From Mesotaenium endlicherianum (Eukaryota; Streptophyta; Zygnematophyceae; Zygnematales; Mesotaeniaceae), in assembly GCA_009602735.1 (NCBI GenBank), contig WELA01001098.1, positions 151,345 through 197,605 of the forward strand: 46,261 bases of DNA, given 5' to 3'. Numbering within the stretch: the first letter of the stretch is position 1; the number at the start of each line of letters is the position of its first letter. A program made the position numbers and the translations under genes. A model generated the notes under the pieces. The model did no database searches and was not told the origin of the DNA. It saw only the letters and a program-made list of their open reading frames with translations. Positions 22,001-32,099 of the stretch are shown one piece after another.

Positions 22001-22904
22001 CTGGAAAGCTTTAATGGGGTTAATGGGAGTCACACAGCTGCTCAGCACAGCAAACCACCCTCAGACTGATGGGCAGACTGAAAGAACTAACCGAGTTCTG
22101 CAGGAGGTGCTGAGAGCATATATTAACCAAAAACAAGATAATTGGGATGACCTGTTGCCTCAAATTCAGTTTGCGGTCAACAGTGCGGTGCACGCGTCAA
22201 CGGGCAAGACTCCTTTTGAACTCAGCCTGGGTACAGTCCCTAGGTCTCCTCTAGATGTGCTGGGGGAGTCTTTAGCTCACCCTGAAGGGATTGACAACCC
22301 GGTCTCCCTCCAGTTAACTCAGGAGTTTGCTGACACCCTGTCAGAAGTCCAACAAAACCTGCACAAAGCCCAAGCAAACCAACAAAAATACGCTAATCAA
22401 CACCGTCGGGAGCTTACATTTTCAAGAGGCGATTTAGTCAAACTGCATTCTCAGCACCTGTACCTCCCTGGTGTGGCCAAGAAAAAGCTTGGCCCTGTCT
22501 GGGTCGGTCCATATTCGGTGGTGCGTCGTGTCGGTCAGAATGCTTACAAATTGAACATGTCAGCCGAATACAAGGGTCACCAGGTCTTTAATGTCTCCTT
22601 CCTGGAACCATACATCAAGGGTGATACACTGTTCACAGGTCGGTTACCTGTTCAACCGGGACCGGTCCCCGCTGTCAGGGACGGCGACTCTGACGAATAT
22701 GAGGTTGAGGAGATTTTAGACGCGCGCTCGGTCCGTCGATCGTCTAAATATGTCATGAAATACCTCATTCGATGGAAGGGTTACGATGCCTCTGGGGACA
22801 CTTGGGATTTTAAGGGCCATTTGACCAATGCCAAAGGGGCGTTGAAACGGTTCCACCTTCGGGCCGCTGGAGCCACAGTCATTTCAGTTGACACGGGAAG
22901 GTGA
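18990..22904 (+). CDS. B2 Pol polyprotein: protease, RT, RNase H, integrase, chromodomain
   Basis: Open in the -1 frame relative to gag, overlapping it by at least 109 bp; 18990 is a TTG, so it is made by frameshift and not by its own start. Domains: retropepsin with [11 protein letters not shown] (Asp about 135); RT with [39 protein letters not shown] and FLDDILIFS (Asp 501-502); RNase H with [13 protein letters not shown] (Asp 648), [12 protein letters not shown] and ITDHLAL; integrase with an HHCC finger ([18 protein letters not shown]) and Asp 934, Asp 995, Glu 1031 (D-60-D-35-E); GPY/F module ([16 protein letters not shown]); chromodomain at about 1235-1285 ([24 protein letters not shown]). 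All catalytic residues look intact. The chromodomain should direct integration to modified histones. Confidence 0.95.
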   Translation: MLPLPAVGPLPRTVSSQAPSERREKRPAFKRQQQSVIQSTDCEDARDSESSLAALVVGIMGPAELDSLCMPDNQIKETISNIDVQRVHTLDALVPPDVQHFFAKSGEQCESQEKSVPPILLHCMIAGRKVRAFVDGGASHTFIHKDLVKRLRLPTVTQGNRKIFLGDASSIPGGVITKPIEVQLGSGIAVLTETLTFEVLNTGFYDLVLDRSRLNRHQAEVCWSRGTVKVRGASDGQTDLAPTSALPLVLCGWQMKEKKRLPEGCKLLNAMEFVKGWNQKEDRMFCLLLREVPPQPEEVVEKKVSPPDHPTAAKIVAQYTDIFNMPPGLPPKREVDHKIDLLPGSQPPWHRTYGLSYVESEELKTQIAELEENGYISPSKSPYGAPILFVKKKDGSMRMCVDYRALNRITVKNKYALPRIADLLDTLSGAKVFSKIDLKSGYHQIRIAEGDEHKTAFRTRYGHYEFNVMPFGLTNAPATFMGAMNDIFRPYLDKFVQVFLDDILIFSKDEAQHTEHLKTVMDTLQKNHLYAKMSKCDFFKESIEFLGHVVSKEGISVDPKKVQTIRDWPVPQFVSEVRSFLGLANYYRRFIENYSTKASKLTDLTKKDIGYVWGEEQQAAFQTLKDALCSAPVLAVNDPSKSVQVVTDASDFAMGAILLQPADKTTKDGKVRQEWHPVLYESMKFNPAEINFSVHDKELLAIIHVLKQWRAYLHGKAFKVITDHLALTHFQKKSQLSRRENRWSQMLEQFQVQIDYKPGKLNPADALSRRPDLQERNFKQHAVDKVLCALTSLKVKKSFLEQLRKAYLSDPTFEPSPTTGVCRATALGYKLKGGVWVTETTSGRLKLVIPNNLEIRSLLLSKAHDSFLGGHLGQTKTVGKLAKHYHWEGLPREVLKYVKSCDQCQRNKSRHTPPGGLLQPLPIPAGCWETISMDWVVSLPRTANGHDSILVVVDKLTKMVIFIPTTVKVTALETARQFYKHLVCQHGLPSNIISDRDSKFTSKFWKALMGLMGVTQLLSTANHPQTDGQTERTNRVLQEVLRAYINQKQDNWDDLLPQIQFAVNSAVHASTGKTPFELSLGTVPRSPLDVLGESLAHPEGIDNPVSLQLTQEFADTLSEVQQNLHKAQANQQKYANQHRRELTFSRGDLVKLHSQHLYLPGVAKKKLGPVWVGPYSVVRRVGQNAYKLNMSAEYKGHQVFNVSFLEPYIKGDTLFTGRLPVQPGPVPAVRDGDSDEYEVEEILDARSVRRSSKYVMKYLIRWKGYDASGDTWDFKGHLTNAKGALKRFHLRAAGATVISVDTGR
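19074..19080 (+). promoter_or_regulatory. Candidate -1 frameshift heptamer in B2
   Basis: T TTA AAA in the gag frame, 16 bases before the gag stop; slipping back one base enters the pol frame. It fits X XXY YYZ. In B3 the matching site reads CCT TAA AAA, so the site is not conserved there. Confidence 0.45.
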
Positions 22905-22925
22905 CAAGCGGTCCTGTCTCCATTT

Positions 22926-22941
22926 AAGTTGGAGGGGAAAA
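22926..22941 (+). promoter_or_regulatory. B2 internal polypurine tract copy
   Basis: AAGTTGGAGGGGAAAA, 22 bases after the pol stop and 300 bases before ORF3; same core as the terminal tract at 25020. Could prime a second plus-strand start, or mark where ORF3 was gained. Confidence 0.6.
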
Positions 22942-23234
22942 CATATGACAGTTAGTGAGTGAGAGCGATAAAGGGACAGTTACGTGAATCCTCAGTGTCA
23001 GCATAGTGACAGAGGGGACAGCCTGGCCCACATAAAGCACCTTAAGCGGAAGGAAGGAACTTAACTCACCCTCAAACACATTCATATGTTTATGTTTAGC
23101 GCACTGCAATTACGTCAACTTTCAGCAATCACCTTGTAAGGTAAACAGGATCGAATCCACTATACTAATACTAACATACTTCCTGCAATCCCTATGACAA
23201 AGGTCCATATCCTACTAACTCGTGCCCTGGTTAC

Positions 23235-24920
23235 ATGTACAGGATGGCTCCCACCACACAAAAGGAGGACAGAAAGCGCAAGGCAGAAGAAGCCAGGAGG
23301 ACAATGGAGCAATACCAGAAGGAGCTGGCGGCGACGTCCCTCACTAGGAGAGAACAAGAAAGGGTCCGCAGACAACAAGAGGCGGCAGAAGAAGCACAGA
23401 GGAAGAAGGATCAGGAAGCGGAAAACCTCAGGAAAGCTTTGGAGGCGAGACGGAAGAAACAACAAGAAGAAGCGGCAGCGGCAGAGGAGGAGAAAAGGAA
23501 AAAGATTGAAGCGGAGAAACAGAAGAGCTTGGCCACTTACAGGTATACTGTGGTGGGTGGCCAAAACTTTGATAACCTTAAGGAAGCATTGCTGGCAGCC
23601 CAGGAGATCAACAAGCGGGAACAGACAACACTGCTACAGAGGGAAGGAGCTGCAGCACTGGATAGGTACATCGAGACACACACTGGTGTGGTCCTTTACG
23701 AAGATTATGCTAAGATGGTGGGCAATACGGCAGAGCAGGCCCGGTACCTTGCAGATGATTCAGAAGACAAGCCGGTCACCATACCAGGAATAGTGGGAGA
23801 TCAGAGACTCATCCGGATGGTGAGCATGCGGCCCAATAGCTTTAAGGATACGGTATTCTACCTCACACTACTGCCAGCTTACAATGAAGTGGAAAGAAGG
23901 AGCTGGGAGTACTTGGCTAGGGAAGCAGGACAGCAGATGTTCTCTCCCCACTGGTTCCCGTGTAAACTGAGGAAGGCTGAGCACGGACCCCAGTACTACC
24001 AGCAGCCAACAGACTGGAGGTGGATGACCTTCACCAATAAGAAGCAGGAGTGTGATCGAGCCCAACCGGATGATTTCCACTATGGCCTAGACGGCTATCT
24101 CATCCTACCACCTTACATTGCCCCTTGGGATCCCAGGCTGAATGGATGCTTGAGCAATATGAATGCAGAGACCAAGGAGCATAGGAGGAGGGGAAGAGAC
24201 TACTTCTCTAAGGGAAAGCATGCCTTTGTCAAATGGGCAAAGAATGCAGGCCGGATAGATATCAGCAGGCTGAAAGCCAAGCAACCTCCAGCGCGCCCTA
24301 AGAAAGGGAGGTCGGTAGACTACTCCATGTCTACTAGGGAGCAGGACGACTTAGTGGACGAGACCCCTACTCTCTCCGAGGAGGAGGATGAGGAGGATGA
24401 GGAAGAAGAGCAAGGCAGAGGAGAAGCATCAGCAGCTGGTACTCAGGATACCCAGGGGCAGGCAGGGGCACGTTCTAAAGAACCACGAACAGGTGTTTGG
24501 AATGTAATCCCCGTTATGGAGGCAACTGGACCCCGCGCTCGCTCCCCCAGCCCACCTGCCCAAGCAGGGGAAGAAGCTGATCTGACTGTACTGGGCAGCA
24601 GACACAGGCAGAAATCCCCAGAGGACAGGGGTGCCAGAAGAGGGACACGCGGGTGGGCCAGAGGTATGCCAGCCTCCCCCTCCGCTCAGGGGCATGTACC
24701 TCTAGCCAATGTATTTCAGCATCCTACTGGAATGCCTGTCTATGTGGGAATCAACACCCAAGTGGTTGAAGAGCAGGCCACCATCCTCCGTTCTCCTCGA
24801 GGTCCAACTTTAGAGCAAACAGGGTTCTTTAGAAGGCCAGCTGACAGACCTAGAGGGCTGTCCAGATCCGGGTCCAGATCTCCGTCTCCTGATCCTGAAG
24901 CCCCAGGAACAACCCCTTAA
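23235..24920 (+). CDS. B2 ORF3: accessory protein of unknown function, 561 aa
   Basis: ATG at 23235; the ATG at 23244 (AGGATGG) has the better context and matches the B3 start (MAPTTQKED-). I do not recognise the protein. Residues 10-100 are Lys/Glu/Arg/Gln-rich and predict a long coiled coil. A globular core follows (about 100-360: TYRYTVVGGQNFDNL, DRYIETHTGVVLYED, PAYNEVERRSWEYLARE, HWFPCKLRK, QQPTDWRWM, PPYIAPWDPRLNG, YFSKGKHAFVKWAK, KKGRSVDYS). Then comes an acidic run (about 380-395) and a Ser/Pro/Arg-rich tail with SRSGSRSPSP. No membrane segment or signal peptide, so it is not an envelope. It is same-strand as gag-pol with about 330 bp of spacer. The retained divergent homologue in B3 argues that it is a real gene. 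Confidence 0.85.
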   Translation: MYRMAPTTQKEDRKRKAEEARRTMEQYQKELAATSLTRREQERVRRQQEAAEEAQRKKDQEAENLRKALEARRKKQQEEAAAAEEEKRKKIEAEKQKSLATYRYTVVGGQNFDNLKEALLAAQEINKREQTTLLQREGAAALDRYIETHTGVVLYEDYAKMVGNTAEQARYLADDSEDKPVTIPGIVGDQRLIRMVSMRPNSFKDTVFYLTLLPAYNEVERRSWEYLAREAGQQMFSPHWFPCKLRKAEHGPQYYQQPTDWRWMTFTNKKQECDRAQPDDFHYGLDGYLILPPYIAPWDPRLNGCLSNMNAETKEHRRRGRDYFSKGKHAFVKWAKNAGRIDISRLKAKQPPARPKKGRSVDYSMSTREQDDLVDETPTLSEEEDEEDEEEEQGRGEASAAGTQDTQGQAGARSKEPRTGVWNVIPVMEATGPRARSPSPPAQAGEEADLTVLGSRHRQKSPEDRGARRGTRGWARGMPASPSAQGHVPLANVFQHPTGMPVYVGINTQVVEEQATILRSPRGPTLEQTGFFRRPADRPRGLSRSGSRSPSPDPEAPGTTP

Positions 24921-24997
24921 GGTGACAGGCTGAAGAGGCTGTCAGTAAGGGAGGCTGGTCAGGTTCAATCACTTTAGTTAAAGCTTTGCAGTTTAAT

Positions 24998-25014
24998 GTT
25001 GTCGAGGCGACAAC
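24998..25014 (+). other. Conserved hairpin before the B2 polypurine tract
   Basis: GTTGTCG-AGG-CGACAAC, 7-bp perfect stem, ending five bases before the polypurine tract; conserved in B3 (14109-14125). Confidence 0.6.
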
Positions 25015-25019
25015 AAGTT

Positions 25020-25033
25020 AAGTTGGAGGGATT
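25020..25033 (+). promoter_or_regulatory. B2 terminal polypurine tract
   Basis: AAGTTGGAGGGATT directly before the 3' LTR start at 25034; primes plus-strand DNA synthesis in LTR elements. Confidence 0.8.
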
Positions 25034-25753
25034 TGCAATGAATCAGTATATTAGTAGATATAATGTTCAGTTAAATATGATAGTCAATTCAGTTCAGCCT
25101 GCTGAACACTAGTTAATAATCAGTCTGCTGGACTTATTATTTAATATCAGTTTAATGACTCAGCCGGAAGCAGCAGGCTGAAGTCCACTTAAGTCAGCTT
25201 GCTGACACATTCTTTGACAGCCAGCTGACTTCCGTACTCAGTAGCAGCGAACTGCCTGGATATGCATCTAAGTACGATATGCTAGATGAATGGCCAGATG
25301 ACATCCCTATGGTGGATGGCTATTCGGGATGATGGAAGATGGCGGTGAATTTGGTTAACCGAGGTCCTACCAACATGGTTAACTCCCGGGTAGGCGGTGC
25401 CATCGCACTGACCGTTGAACAGTAAACTCATTCCATGTACATATGCTAGGCATTGCTCTCAAGTTCGGCATTCAGAAACGAGGCCAACTCTCTTGTACAG
25501 CTTACTGAGAGAGATCTGAATCCAAGGCGAGAAGCCATTCATACGCACTGTCTTCTAACCTTGCTTATGTATGAGTTTACTGATTTGCATTATTGATGCT
25601 AGTTTACTCGCATTTGACTTACAAGTATTATTCACTGCTAGTGTGTTGTCCTTTGCCGTGTAACCAGTTAACGGAAATACCATAAAGATTACTTGCTGAT
25701 ATAAAGATCTTTATTAATTGTTAATCGCCTATTTGGTAAGACGATTCATTTCA
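25034..25753 (+). mobile_element. B2 3' LTR
   Basis: 720 bp, TGCAATGAATC to GATTCATTTCA, followed by the TSD ACTTT. Confidence 0.93.
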
Positions 25754-25758
25754 ACTTT

Positions 25759-28700
25759 TGACAGGTTGTCAGCAAACTCCTGAGTTAACTGGAGCAGCAA
25801 ACTTCTGGGAAATTGTAGGGAGACCGAATTGTCAATCCCTTCAAGGTGAGTTAAAGACTCCCCTAGGACATCTAAAGGAGACTTAGGGACTCTACCTAGG
25901 CTCAATTCAAAAGGAGTCTTGCCCGTTGACGCGTGCACCGCACTGTTGATCGCAAACTGGATTTGAGGCAACAGGTCATCCCAATTATCTTGTTTTTGGT
26001 TAATATATGCTCTCAGCACCTCTTGCAGAACTTGGTTAGTTCTTTTAGTCTTCCCATCAGTCTGAGGGTGATTTTCTGTGCTGAGCAGGTGTTTGACTCC
26101 CATTAACCCCATTAAAGCTCTCCAGAACTTAGAGGTAATTTTGAGTCTTTGTCTGAGATGATATTAGAAGGGAGCCCATGTTGGCATACTACATGGTTGT
26201 AGAACTGTCGCTGTTTTGAGTGCAATTACTTTGACAGTTGTGGGGATGAAAACGACCATTTTTGTTAATTTATCCACTACTACCAGGATCGAATCATGCC
26301 CATTGGCAGTTCTTAGTAGTGTTACCACCCAATCTATGGATATTGTTTCCCAGCGTCCAGCTGGTATGGGCAGTGGTTGTAAAAGACCCCCGGGTGGTGT
26401 GTGCCTAGACTTATTTCTCTGACACTGATCACAAGACTTCACATACTTCAAGACCTCTCGAGGCAATCCATCCCAATGATAATGTTTTGCCAGTATGCCA
26501 ACAGTTTTGGCCTGCCCCAAATGCCCACCCTGTGAACTGTCATGTGCTTGACTCAGTAAGAGGGACCTTATTTCCAAATTATTAGGAATGACCAGCTTTA
26601 GCCTGCCTGAAGTGATTTCAGTCACCCAAACCCCTCCCTTAAGCCTATACCCGAGTGCAGTAGCAGGACACACACCATCAGTGGGGCTGGGCTCAAATGT
26701 TGGGTCAGAAAGGTAGGCTTTCCTAAGTTGTTCAAGGAAGGACTTTTTCACCTTTAGTGAAGTGAGTGCACACAGGACTTTATCTACGGCATGCTGACTA
26801 AAGTTCCTTTCTTGCAAGTCAGGTCTTCTAGAGAGTGCATCAGCAGGATTTAACTTCCCTGGTTTGTAGTCAATCTGGACGTGGAACTGCTCCAGCATCT
26901 GGCTCCAGCGGTTCTCCCTCCGCGACAGCTTGGACTTCTTCTAAAAGTGAGTCAGAGCTAGATGATCTGTAATCACCTTAAAAGCTTTACCATGTAAGTA
27001 TGCTCTCCATCGGTTGAGCACATGAATGATAGCAAGCAGCTCTTTATCATGCACAGAAGAATTAATTTCAGCTGAGTTGAATTTCATAGACTCATACAGC
27101 ACAAGGTGCCACTCCTGCCGTACCTTACCATCCTTTGTGGTTTTGTCAGCAGGCTGCAACAAAATAGCACCCATGGCAAAGTCAGAAGCATCAGTAACCA
27201 CCTGCACAGGTTTGCTGGGGTCATACACGGCTAGCACTCGGGCAGAAAAAAGAGCATCTTTAAGGGTCTGGAAGGCAGCCTGCTGCTCTTCCCCCCACAC
27301 ATACCCTATGTCTTTCTTAGTAAGGTCAGTCAATTTACTGGCCTTTGTAGAATAATTTTCAATGAATCTTCTATAGTAGTTACCAACCCAAGGAAGGGTC
27401 TAACTTCAGAGACAGACTGTGGTACAGGCCAATCCCTTATAATCTGGACTTTCTTAGGATCCACACTGATGCCTTCTTCATTGACAACGTGGCCTAAAAA
27501 TTCAATACTTTCCTTGAAGAAATCACACTTGCTCATTTTAGCATATGACTGATTTCTTCTCAGAGTGTCCATGACTGTCCTTAAGTGTTCAACATGCTGA
27601 GCTTCATCTTTAGAGAAAATTAAAATATCATCCAGGAAGACTTGCACAAACTTATTCAAGAAAGGTCTTAAAATGTCATTCAAACCACCCATGAAGGTTG
27701 TAGGAGCATTAGTCAGTCCAAATGGCATCACGTTAAACTCATGGTGTCCATAACGTGTGCGGAAGGCAGTCTTATGCTCATCTCCCTCAGAAAATCTGAT
27801 TTGATAATAACCACTCTTGAGATCTATCTTACTGAACACTTTAGCACGGGACAGGGTATCAAGCAAGTCCTCGATTTTGGGTAAAGCATACTTGTTCTTT
27901 ACTGTAATTCTGTTAAGAGCTCTGTAATCAACACACATCCGCATACTCCCATCCTTTTTTTTAACGAACAGGATGGGTGCGCCATAAGGTGATTTACTGG
28001 GGGAAATATAACCATTTTCCTCAAACTCTGCGATCTGTGTTTTCAACTCTTCGCTCTCCACATAAGACAAGCCATAAGTGCGTTGCCAGGGTGGCTGACT
28101 CCCACGTAATAAATCAATCCTATGATCTACTTCCCTCTTAGGGGGTAGTCCTGGAGGCATATTAAAAACATCATTGTATAAGCAACGATTTTTGCAGCAG
28201 TAGGGTGCTCCGGAGGGCTTACCTTTTTCTCAACCACTTCTTCAGGGGAGGAGATACCTCTCTTAGCAGCAGACAGAACATTCTGTCTTCCTTCAGATCC
28301 CAGCTTTTGATGAACTCCATTGCATTCACCAATCTGCATCCTCCTGGAAGCCTCTTCTTTTCCTTCATTTGCCTTCCATAGAGGACAAGAGGAAGAGCAC
28401 TGGTGGGTGCCAAGTTAGTCTGCCCATCACTGGCTCCTCTCACTTTAACTGTACCTCTGCTCCAACACACTTCAGCTTGATGTCTATTAAGCCAGGACCT
28501 GCCTAGCACGAGATCATAAAAGCCAGCGTTGAGTACCTCAAATGTAAGCGTTTCAGTTTGAACTTCAATGCCAGAACCTAATCGGACCTCAATGGGCTTG
28601 GTTATAATTCTTCCCGGGATACTTGAGGCATCTCCAAGGAATATTTTCTATTCTCTTGGGTGACAGTAGGCAGCTTTAGCCGCTTAACTAAGTCCTTACG

Positions 28701-29129
28701 GATGAAAGTATGTGACGCCCCTCCGTCAACAAATGCTCTCACCTTCCTACCTGCAATCATGCAATGCAGTAGGATAGGGGGGACTGACTGTTGCTGACTT
28801 TGGCATTGTTCTCCTGATTTAGCAAAGAAATGTTGAATATCAAGTGGAATAAGATCATCCACAGTGTGCACTCTCTGGAGGTTTATATTGCTGATGGTCT
28901 CCTTTATCTCTTTGTTGGGCATGCATAGTGAATCCAGTTCAGCAGGACCCTTAATACCTGCTACGAGGGCAGCTAGTGACGACTCACTATCTCTAGCATC
29001 CTCACAGTCAGTAGACTGGATTAGTGACTCTTGCTGTCTTTTTAAGGCTGGTCTTTTCTCTCGACCTTTGGGAGGTGCTTGACTGGACACTGCTCTCTGT
29101 AGTGGCCCAACTGCTGGCAATGGAAGCAA
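25759..29129 (-). pseudogene. B3 Pol (protease to integrase), decayed
   Basis: Minus-strand continuation of B3: protease ([15 protein letters not shown] near 28720), a frame change near 28620, RT ([34 protein letters not shown] near 27640), connection with a change near 27385, RNase H ([15 protein letters not shown] near 27200), and integrase (HHCC finger [37 protein letters not shown] near 26060). Breaks occur near 28190, 27345, 26940 and 26170. In the integrase the usual Gln-Thr-Glu is Lys-Thr-Lys, so the last acidic residue is lost. A 24-bp insertion relative to B2 lies near 25795-25818. Confidence 0.9.
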
Positions 29130-30520
29130 ACGGATTTTGCTGAGGCTGGTCTCGGCTTAGTCCTACCACCACCTCTTCCATAGCCACCTCAAGAGTAACC
29201 ACCTCTTCCCCTAGACTGTATAGCATTGTACTCATACTCATATTCATCACCCTGATTATCCTCAGCCTGGTCTCCTTCAACTGCATTGTAGGAACCGTGG
29301 GGCTTTTTGACAATCTTAGACACCAAAGCGTTACTCTGGCGCTTGTGATTGAACTTCTGTTGATCCCAGGCATCAGCGTCCTAGATCAAGTCCGCCAGTT
29401 TCTTACACTTCTTTTTAGGAAAATGACCAGAGACTTCGGATTTCAAGCCATACCTGAAGTATGCCATCCTATACCGCTCTGGCAAGTCTGGCTGCTTCAT
29501 CATGTTCTCCAGGAACTTTTGAGCAAACTCAGCAACTGAAGTGGTCTGCTTCAGTGTCAAGGAGATTATTGCATAGGTAGCTTTCTCCTGCTGATTGATG
29601 ACATCAAACTTCTCATGCAGTTTCTCAACAAACTCTACCCAAGTAGGGTCACCGAGTTGCTGAGCCTTACGCTCTTCTTTCCAATACAGCCACCAGTCTG
29701 CTGCACTGCCTTTTAGTAGAGCACCAGTGTGCCTGACCTTCTCGTAATCTTGCAGCTCTGGGTAGTTCTCCGNCGTAATCTTGCAGCTCTGGGTAGTTCT
29801 CCGACCACTGCTCAACATCAGCGAGAAACTTGATCAGGTAATATTTTTTGTTTCCCTCAGGATCATAGTCACGGGGAGGTTTTGGCTTACGCTTACTAGG
29901 CCCTCTGCCACCACCAGCAGTGGTTTGAGAACCCAGGTGGTCTCTGTCCCGCAGCAGAGACATTATGATTCTTTTGTCCTCCTGTTGGGACTGATACATG
30001 CTCGCCAATTGAGATTGCATTTGCACAAATAACGCTCCCAAATCCACACTCTGAGGTGGGAGTCTAGCAAATGCAGCAGTAGCAGTAGCAGTAGCATCCA
30101 CCCGCTGATCACTCTTGCTCCTGCAGCAGCAAAACCTGCCGCATGCAAGCGGTCACGAATTTGACCTAGAGGCACATTGAGTTGTACAGCAGGAGGTGGG
30201 TTCAGAACATTAGCCCTTGCTGCCATAAGTTCTTCGACAGTGCGCTCGTCCGCTGGCTGTCCTTCCCTCCGTTCTGTATTTTCAGCAGCTTTTGCTAATC
30301 GTTTGGCTTCTAGTCTGACTCTTTCCTCCTTAGCCTACTGTGCTGCGACTGCACCAATAGCAGCTGCCTCATGTGCAGCCTCTCTAGTTGTAGTATCTGC
30401 CACTGCTTCAGAATAGGTATGGGTTCCCGCTACATGGCTTTTAGCTTGATTTTTGACATTCTCGTTATCCTGGTTCTCCATGTCTTGGGAGTTGCTAGTT
30501 TGAGACCTTGTCCTTACCAT
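29010..30520 (-). pseudogene. B3 Gag, decayed, with assembly N
   Basis: ATG at 30518-30520 (MVRTRSQTSNSQDMENQDN), coiled-coil N-terminus with a TAG near 30334, [19 protein letters not shown], capsid-like domain ([54 protein letters not shown]), then RG-rich segment and zinc knuckle ([14 protein letters not shown] near 29110). The frame is broken near 30100, at the N (29774) and near 29380. Gag ends at a TAA (near 29045) where B2 has the slippery TTTAAAA. Confidence 0.85.
29774..29774. other. Second assembly N flanked by duplicated sequence
   Basis: 29743-29773 and 29775-29804 are the same 30-31 nt (CGTAATCTTGCAGCTCTGG...), differing by one G. Confidence 0.85.
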
Positions 30521-30541
30521 ACAAAGAAGGCTGTGATAACA

Positions 30542-30553
30542 GCTCCGATACCA
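30542..30553 (-). promoter_or_regulatory. B3 primer binding site, initiator tRNA-Met
   Basis: Minus-strand TGGTATCGGAGC, one base inside the 5' LTR boundary at 30555. Confidence 0.85.
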
Positions 30554-30554
30554 C

Positions 30555-30713
30555 TGAAATGAATCGACTTACCAAATAGGCGATTAACAGTTAATGAAGA
30601 TCTTTATATCAGCAAGTAATCTTTATGGTATTTTTTGTTGATGGTTTAAACAGCAAAAGACAACTCACTAGCAGTGGACGATACTCGCAAGTCAAATGGA
30701 AGTAAACTAGCAT
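30555..30713 (-). mobile_element. B3 5' LTR, inner piece
   Basis: TGAAATGAATCGACTTACC... to GTAAACTAGCAT, where an A-like LTR interrupts; the LTR resumes at 32100 with CAATAATGCAATCAG. Confidence 0.9.
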
Positions 30714-32094
30714 TGTCATGAATTATTGAGTCGAAGTCGTTGCACGTACCCGAGCTACAAGCGTGTGAGCGATCAACCTCGAACGGGCACTTGCCTCTTT
30801 GCATTTGTGTGATTTAGTTTATTAAGTTGCTATGCTTGCATGCCTAGGGGATAGATGCCACGTGACAAGTCAACACTTGTCACGTGCGCCGGACCTACTA
30901 GACGCACCAGAGGTACGGGCCGAATACCCGTCCAAAACTGGACGGTGGCATTTGACTTTGTAATCATAGCCACTACAGGCCGTAGGGACCCAAGCGACAG
31001 CCCAAAGCAAAGGCAACAAGGGTCGAGGGGGCCACGTGGAGCCACCGGAAGGTGGCGGGCTTTTGCGCTTGGCCCAGGCTCACCCGGCAGCCAGCCCGAG
31101 CACTTAATTGTGCTCGGCGCCAAGCGACGGGAGCCACCGAGGCCACGTGGCGCCACCGGAAGGTGGCGGGCACCTTCAAGTGGCCCAGGGGCACTTAAAT
31201 GCCCGTCACTCGGGCCCAGGCACTCCTAAGTGCCCGACACCCAAGTGGCGAGGCCACCAAGGGCACCCAGGGCCACCGACCGACAGCTGCAGCCCGTCGG
31301 TTGGCCCATACGCACCCGACCAAGATGTGCTCAGCCGACAGGAACCGTCACAGCCTGCAAGAGTGTCACAGCTTAGCGGGCAACCGTTCGATTGCACAAA
31401 CATAAGTGTGCAAGCTTGTCTTACAAGCTTAGTATGTGCTAAAGTGAGCTCGACCTATCACAAGCATTTAGCATATTCTAGCATCTCGCTTTTGATTGGA
31501 TTGAGTAGTAACTAGCCTATTGGAGCGCTAACACGATAGGTATATGTGTGTGTATGCAAAGGTAGATCTTAGATGAAGACTACATGCATTGAATCCGCGC
31601 CTAACCCGCCGGGTGTCCAAGAGTATAAGTACTAGAGATGTCCCTAGAAAGACATCTTTTTAGAAGTCCCCATTATGCCAGTTGCAAGTCACAGAGATTA
31701 TCAGTAAAGCTTACGCTTTTGTCTCTTGTGTTTTCAGGACCACTTAGTCTCTCTCTTGTGAAGAGCAAGCCTTACTGGCTTCCAGTCACTAGAAGAACTT
31801 CACAAGTGGTGAGCAAAGTCACAGCTTATACCCCTGCCATAGGACTACTCTTGAAGATCATGATGTGCTTCCAGTGATCTTTTGGGCCAGACTTCATTAG
31901 TTGTTTTCCTACCAGATTACAGTCTTGAGGTGCTCACTCTGGAGAGTACACACTCCTTGATTGAAACATCCAGCACTTGCCTCCCTTTTTGGCTATAAAG
32001 CCCCATGTATTGTAGACTTCATTGCAGCAAAGCCTGCTTGCTTATTATGCATTGCTTGTGTCGATAGTACGCACCCGACCTCCTAGCGCACGAT
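30714..32094 (+). mobile_element. A-like LTR (probable solo LTR), 1381 bp
   Basis: Starts TGTCATGAATTATTGAGTCG, like LTR A. It is flanked by AGCAT on both sides (30709-30713, 32095-32099) inside LTR B, whose sequence is continuous once it is removed. 31575-31955 matches the LTR/leader of element A closely; U3 (30850-31330) is GC-rich and unlike A. The last 140 bp (with GGCTATAAAGCCCC near 31992) have no counterpart in element A, and the terminus is not a clean CA, so the right end may be composite. No protein-coding gene inside. Confidence 0.7.
30859..31170 (+). repeat. Palindrome and G-box cluster in the A-like LTR U3
   Basis: A perfect 12-bp inverted repeat (arms CACGTGACAAGT and ACTTGTCACGTG, loop CAAC, 30859-30886) contains two CACGTG boxes; further CACGTG boxes lie at 31033 and 31144, each followed by the hairpin GCCACC-GGAA-GGTGGC. 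CACGTG is the plant bZIP/bHLH G-box core. Confidence 0.55.
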
Positions 32095-32099
32095 AGCAT

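Larger units (their letters stand above)
16826..25753 (+). mobile_element. B2: nearly complete family-B chromovirus, 8928 bp, with third ORF
   Basis: Two 720-bp LTRs (16826-17545, 25034-25753), a perfect 5-bp duplication ACTTT (16821-16825, 25754-25758), initiator tRNA-Met primer site, gag, pol with chromodomain, internal polypurine tract, ORF3, hairpin and terminal polypurine tract, all on the plus strand. I count about 17 differences between the LTRs (about 97.6% identity), mostly transitions. It lies inside the pol of B3, a member of the same family. The only coding fault seen is at an N in gag (18869), which looks like an assembly join. Confidence 0.95.

Noticed and set aside
23194..23793. 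Second-frame Arg/Lys-rich ORF over ORF3 start
   Set aside because: Overlapping shadow of the coiled-coil coding region; not conserved in B3.
23235..24920. ORF3 as an envelope gene
   Set aside because: It sits at the env position, but has no signal peptide, transmembrane helix or Cys pattern; it is a coiled-coil, charged soluble protein.
31108..31515. 135-codon plus-strand ORF in the A-like LTR
   Set aside because: Formed by GC-rich tandem repeats in U3; no start context, domain or conservation in LTR A.
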